A stretch of DNA of 64,000 nucleotides from the NCBI GenBank assembly GCA_002633025.1, contig NMRB01000556.1, forward strand, positions 218,282 through 282,281, given 5' to 3'. The position numbers were made by a program, and so were the translations under genes. Source of the stretch: Notospermus geniculatus (Eukaryota; Nemertea; Pilidiophora; Heteronemertea; Lineidae). The notes under the pieces were generated by a model. The model was not told the origin of the DNA. It worked only from the letters and a program-made list of their open reading frames with translations, and made no database searches. The first letter of the stretch is position 1, and the number at the start of each line of letters is the position of its first letter. This document shows, piece by piece, positions 59,235 to 64,000 of the stretch.

Positions 59235-62200
59235 CCAGAGCTCACTGAGGCACAAACCTTTGCCTGTTTTCCTTTGCAGTTAATTTAAATTGGTATGGAG
59301 AACTGATTTATTTCATTACGGTACACAAAAACACATTCAAAAAAACACACCATTCTTTGGTCCAAGACCTACCCCATCTAAATTCTGCCTCATGCCATAA
59401 CTACAGCAGTTGCCGCATCCGGTAGTTCTGCTCATTTACCCCTCTTGACACCCTGCATTTGAAAACGATACATCGAAACCAATTTAACCAAGGATGAAAG
59501 AAACTTCACAAAAGCATTAGAAGCTTGATTTGAAAGATTTCACGAGTATTTCACTGGCATTCTCACCAATTGTTCAGCATTCCCTCGGATCAATTACACG
59601 ACTTTCATGATCTGTTCTACCATAAGGGAATGAGAAGTTTCCACGTTGTTGCCATTTGTTGAAGTTTTATGAGTTCCCTTGAACCCAGCGGAGCTTTATT
59701 CAGTTGTCAAGGCAAAGACTGATAAATGGCAGAGCATTCTCGTGAATTTTGTGGTCTTCCCTGAGTTCTGAGTTGGGTGTGTGAACAACCTTGAATTATC
59801 AAGCTGAGCATGAAATCAAGTGGGTCTGTGGTGCAAATCCTTATGGTAACATGGGTAACCAGAAGTTGAGCGTTGTTGTGAACATTAGGATTTTCCAACA
59901 ACCGTTTTCTTGGGATCATGGACTGAGTCTATTTTCAACATTGCCCACAGCGTATGGCATTTATCCGTTTGTCCAGCATGCAACTGTACACTGGGAGGAT
60001 TATGAAGTGTCAACATGGACACATGCCAGTGTCGCCCTTGATATTATGCATTCTCCAGCATGTCGACACTGTATCGAAATTCTAAGTTGTCCAAAATGCC
60101 TAAATTGAAAGGTGACCCATATCCACTGAACGAAAAAAATCAAGGAACGCCCCTTCAGAATATTCCTTAATGCTTCTTGAGTAGCTTCCCTTGTTTCTGT
60201 CACCTTGCTTTTGTCAATGTCAAGAAGTGGCCCGAGGTGGTTCTGATGTTCAAAAATAAAGTGGCATGGAGTTCAATTTAGGGTTGATTTGCCTGCATTT
60301 CTGACAATGTTACGTTTTCCCCAAGGCGTATGTGACTTTGTGAACGCGTGTCTACTCTGATTTAGTACCCGCAAGGTATTGGTGGACTATAGGATAAAAA
60401 AGTCGTGGCAGTCGCCCGAAGTTGTGCAAATGATTGTGTTTCATAATTCATGGTTCAAACTGTCGTGGGTTTCATATCTCATTTTCTACATCATGATGAT
60501 GTGGGAGTATTTGATAAATACCATGAAACTGTGGCGTTCTGCCTTTGTTTGAATTTCTCATGACTTTCTGTATTTGAGAAAGTTTCTTATACACAGAACA
60601 ATTACGATGGACTCTTGTGATATTTGCTTAGCACATGTCCCAACCACAGTCAGACCAAACACAAGACCTACTATGATATATTGTCTCATAGGTAGAGATC
60701 CATTACAAATTTGTGCAATCTCAAATTTGTGGTCTCCAAGCTACAGATTATACTTTACCTTTACCATTCCAATGCTGGGTGCAAACATTGCCAGTTGAAA
60801 TTTTGAATTTTCAAACCTCGGGTATCTTTATTGAGCTATTTATAATTCTGGTCCATCAGAACTGAAGTTCAGTATGAACTCTATGTCGCAGTGATCTCTC
60901 AAATCAGTTGATGAAACGTGATACTGCAACAGGACCCAAAACAGGTGAATTTCAATGGGTCCAGAAAGCTGAATTTAGAACTGCAACCTGTCTCTGCTTG
61001 TTCTCATGAATCAAGGAGGTTGGGCCTTGTCATCAGGTTGTTCCTGGAATAGACCCTGCAGCCATCAATCAATTTCAAAATTACAGAGTCAGGTTCAAAG
61101 AACTGAAACCCCTTTCCTCATCCTGTGAGGTGGAACCTGTATGTCCAATCAAAAACCTGAATACCCATTCTGACCCTTATGACAGTCTGTCAGGGGTCAC
61201 AGGTCATGATCCTCGTCGCTTATCAACCTGTTGCTGAGGCAGAGAACCTTTTGTGGGATACTGTACTATTGTGTTGAGGATGCAGAGATGGGACACCAAG
61301 GTTGAGGTGTCAAGGTAAACCTTAGGGTGGAAGGTGTGTGAAATGGGATATTATAAGCTGTTTTGATGATCATTTTGCTGATATTGAAACTATTTGAATT
61401 GGAGATAAGTTCCTTATCTGCTCTCTCCAGTTTAGAATGTCAGGTCTCCATCAGCAAAAACTCTGTCAACTCTATCAACTTGCCATGTGTTTTTGAAGAT
61501 TCCCAATTACTTTCCAAAGATATTTCCATGAAATGACACTGCGGAGAAAACAGAGCTGATAACAACGTTGTTTTTTAGCTTTTTATCAGAAAAATAGCTC
61601 TATGATAACCTCATGTTTCACATTCTCATGGAGTTCCCTTTACATTGTCATTGTCGCCTACCTGTGATCAATGTCACCTTCAGAAATCCATCTGTTGTCT
61701 TATCAGCGACTGATGTAGGTGCAACAGACAGAAACCTTTTTGACATGTCATCGCAATTTTGAAAAATCACAACCACCCTATATCACAAGTTCCCCACAAT
61801 GCAACCTCAAAAATCAGGAAATTATGGGATTCAATGTCACATTTTGTCCCTTGGCGATTATGTACAGCCATAAACCATGCATTCAACCTGTTGGACTGCT
61901 CCATGCTGCGCCCACCCACTCCTGAATCAGGTCCTATTCACTGCAGAGGAGTGAAAAACTTCCTATTCATGTTCTCTGTCCTATTTTTCTTGGCTGGTAA
62001 CAGAGCTGAACAAGTGTCTGGCCGCGTTTAGAACCTGTCCCATCAACCTGAGTCCCCATCTCAGGTGCATAATATAATGATTCCATAGCGATTTCATTCA
62101 TAAATCTGCGTCCTTCATTCATCTTTTCACCGCCATTCAAACTGGCCGCCTCCATTCATACGAAACCTAAGATGCAACCTCTGACCTCCGATTCTGTTTG

Positions 62201-64000
62201 CATTCTTCGCTCATCCTGTCTCTTCATTGTTGGCAGACATTTAATGACCTAGAAACGCATTAACCCCCGAACAGGAGCTGACATTTTCAAAATGTCACAG
62301 GAAATAAGGGTGACCCTACTAAAATGATCTAGCAAGGCATATGTATGGGAGGGTCACCTCCAAATTTGGATCTTTTGAGGAAATTGAGGAAAGACTTCAG
62401 CGAAGGATGACCTTGAACTTTGAAACATGACAGGAAATCAGTGAAAAGTTTGTTTTTTTTGGTATGCACCTATAAAGGGTTCCATAAATCCCATAGACTT
62501 GTGAACTGGCCATCAATAAGTCAAAGGAGTTTTAACTCCTTTTTAAAAAAAATCTCAATCACAATGCAAAATATGCATTCAATGAAACTAACTCAATCCC
62601 TGAAATGGCATGGAGCTTAACCCTTGTGAAAGACTGTCCCTCCAGGGTGCTGCTTCATTCACAGCCACATCCCAAGATTAGGGATAGGCCTAAGTCAAGA
62701 TCAAAAGAGTGACATTTTTTTTAAAAGGGCAGGATGTTGAGGGTCTTCATGATCATCAACAAATAGGATGTCATTCTGGGTGGGTATTCTAGGGGGTGTT
62801 CCTGGGGATCTTGAGCAGTGGATTGAAGAAAAAATGAAGAGGGTAGTAAAAATGAGTATTTGATGCTGTCCCTCATTTTGGGTGAGATAAATGTATTGAA
62901 AAAAAATTGCATCATTGGTAATGTCTGGGGTCATGCGGTGCACCCAATCCCCTTCACCATTATATTATAAAACAAGGTTTCCTTAGCCTAAAAATATGAT
63001 ATATTTTCATAAACTCCCAGAGTTCAAGTGATTCTGCCTTGGCCTAGCTGTCCCCTTGCTCAACCTAATTGCTAAAAATAGCAATTATCCCCCTTTTCCC
63101 AACATCTTTGAGTGCATTGCCTAAAACATTCCATGAAAAGCGAAACGGTTGAAATGTGCTTGTAAACCAAGGTTCCCAATGTTCTTTCTGGTATAAAATC
63201 TGTGTTGATGCCCTGGAGCATGTGTGTTTAGGTCCCTGAGCACCTCCTGCGGCCACTCTAATAATCTGAAGCACACTCAACCTAAACTGAAGGTCACTCA
63301 TGTGCCTCCCCGGGACGTTCAACAGGTTTCATAAAAGTGGTTGCTTGATCATAATTTGATATTCATATGCTGGCAGTTATTTTCAAATTTTAAATGTTTG
63401 GTCATATTTTTTTATCTGATATTGATAACTATACTGGTTCCTTCCTCTTAGCCTCAGTCACCTCCCTATAAAAATATATACCGGTACCGTGATCAGCAAT
63501 TTACCAAAGGATATGTTGCAAATTTTATATTTTTTTTCTCCGAAAAATGATAATTCATCATGGTTTCCTTTTGGTATAAAATCTTGTTGTAGGTCAAGAA
63601 TGTTGTGGAGAGTGGGTTCTTTCCACGTTCCTTTTGCAGCAACAGTTGGTTCTTCATTTGAAAAAGAAAATTTGAAGTGGGCAGCTGCTTATGTTTACTC
63701 GCACTCAGGTTTTTAACTGAAGTTTATTTTAGGGGTTGTACACAGAACCAAAATTGTTGCATTGAATGACCAGATTCTACATGGTCAAGTTAACTTGAAT
63801 CTCTGCATCCACGCAATTAAAAATCTCAGGAAACGTTTACCTTTCTCTGATTTGAAATTTGAAATTCAGTGTTTGCTAAATTCATACGCCTTGATAATGA
63901 TAGTTCAAATATCAGCAGAATTGGAATAAATTAGGGCTATATGAAGAATTGTGCAAGACATCTACAGAGGTTGGACATAGGGGCTAATTAGCAGTGCATC

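Larger units (their letters stand above)
54729..64000. other. Probable ARHGAP19-like intron to window end
   Basis: MITEs at 55238, 56069, 57278 and 59127. A 105-codon frame at 59791-60108 and shorter ones have no family or splice support. No exon with the RhoGAP catalytic arginine motif was recognised, so the gene continues beyond the window or in an exon I missed. Confidence 0.45.

Noticed and set aside
59791-60108. 105-codon plus-strand frame with several cysteines near its end
   Set aside because: No known domain and no exon signals; kept only as an unsupported frame.
63589-63710. GTCAAGAATGTTGTGG region after TTGTAG, considered as the RhoGAP catalytic exon
   Set aside because: Resemblance to the G-F-R segment occurs only in phases that do not fit the phase-1 donor at 54728, and stops intervene.

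Overview
The window is eukaryotic, animal-type genomic DNA. Genes are split by long introns with GT..AG borders, and tRNA-derived SINEs and small inverted-repeat elements are dense. It also carries (ACGG)n-type microsatellites, scattered acatgtac and taggcctac motifs, and an assembly gap of 496 N. The style fits a marine invertebrate deuterostome (echinoderm, hemichordate or similar), but I cannot name the species.

Three genes can be reconstructed. (1) On the minus strand, 48899 down to 4289, lies the gene for anaphase-promoting complex subunit 4 (ANAPC4/APC4). I place 20 coding exons, all phase-compatible, giving about 778 residues. One exon is present twice (36073-36170 and 37310-37407). 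A segment of about 30 residues before the exon at 5972-6151 was not found, and the intron there is about 29 kb. (2) Inside that giant intron, on the opposite strand (22486-30557), sits a three-exon gene whose product resembles the type VI secretion amidase effector family Tae4, known in animals as domesticated amidase effectors (dae). It has a putative signal-peptide exon, an amidase-like exon and a short basic tail exon. Serine stands where the family has its catalytic cysteine. (3) Head-to-head with ANAPC4, on the plus strand from 52632, is the 5' part of a RhoGAP gene resembling ARHGAP19. Two exons are visible and the rest must lie in undetected exons or beyond the window. Both ANAPC4 and ARHGAP19 act in mitosis, and a cluster of three CCAAT boxes plus a CHR-like TTTGAA lies between them near 50.25 kb.

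Layout: 1-4288 repeats downstream of ANAPC4; 4289-6151 ANAPC4 3' exons; 6152-35305 giant intron with repeats, a 2.2-kb block (copy 2 at 10765-13116 of 651-2840), the gap at 17271-17766 and the nested dae-like gene; 35306-42925 main ANAPC4 exon cluster; 42926-48034 repeat-rich intron 2; 48035-48899 first ANAPC4 coding exons; 48900-52631 divergent intergenic and 5' region; 52632-54728 RhoGAP exons; 54729-64000 probable RhoGAP intron with repeats.

Non-coding DNA is dominated by non-autonomous DNA transposons with terminal inverted repeats (Harbinger-like, piggyBac-like TTAA, pogo/mariner-like TA, and others of unclear class), two Helitron-like repeats and several SINE families. All homology calls are by eye from memory of the families. 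No database search was run.
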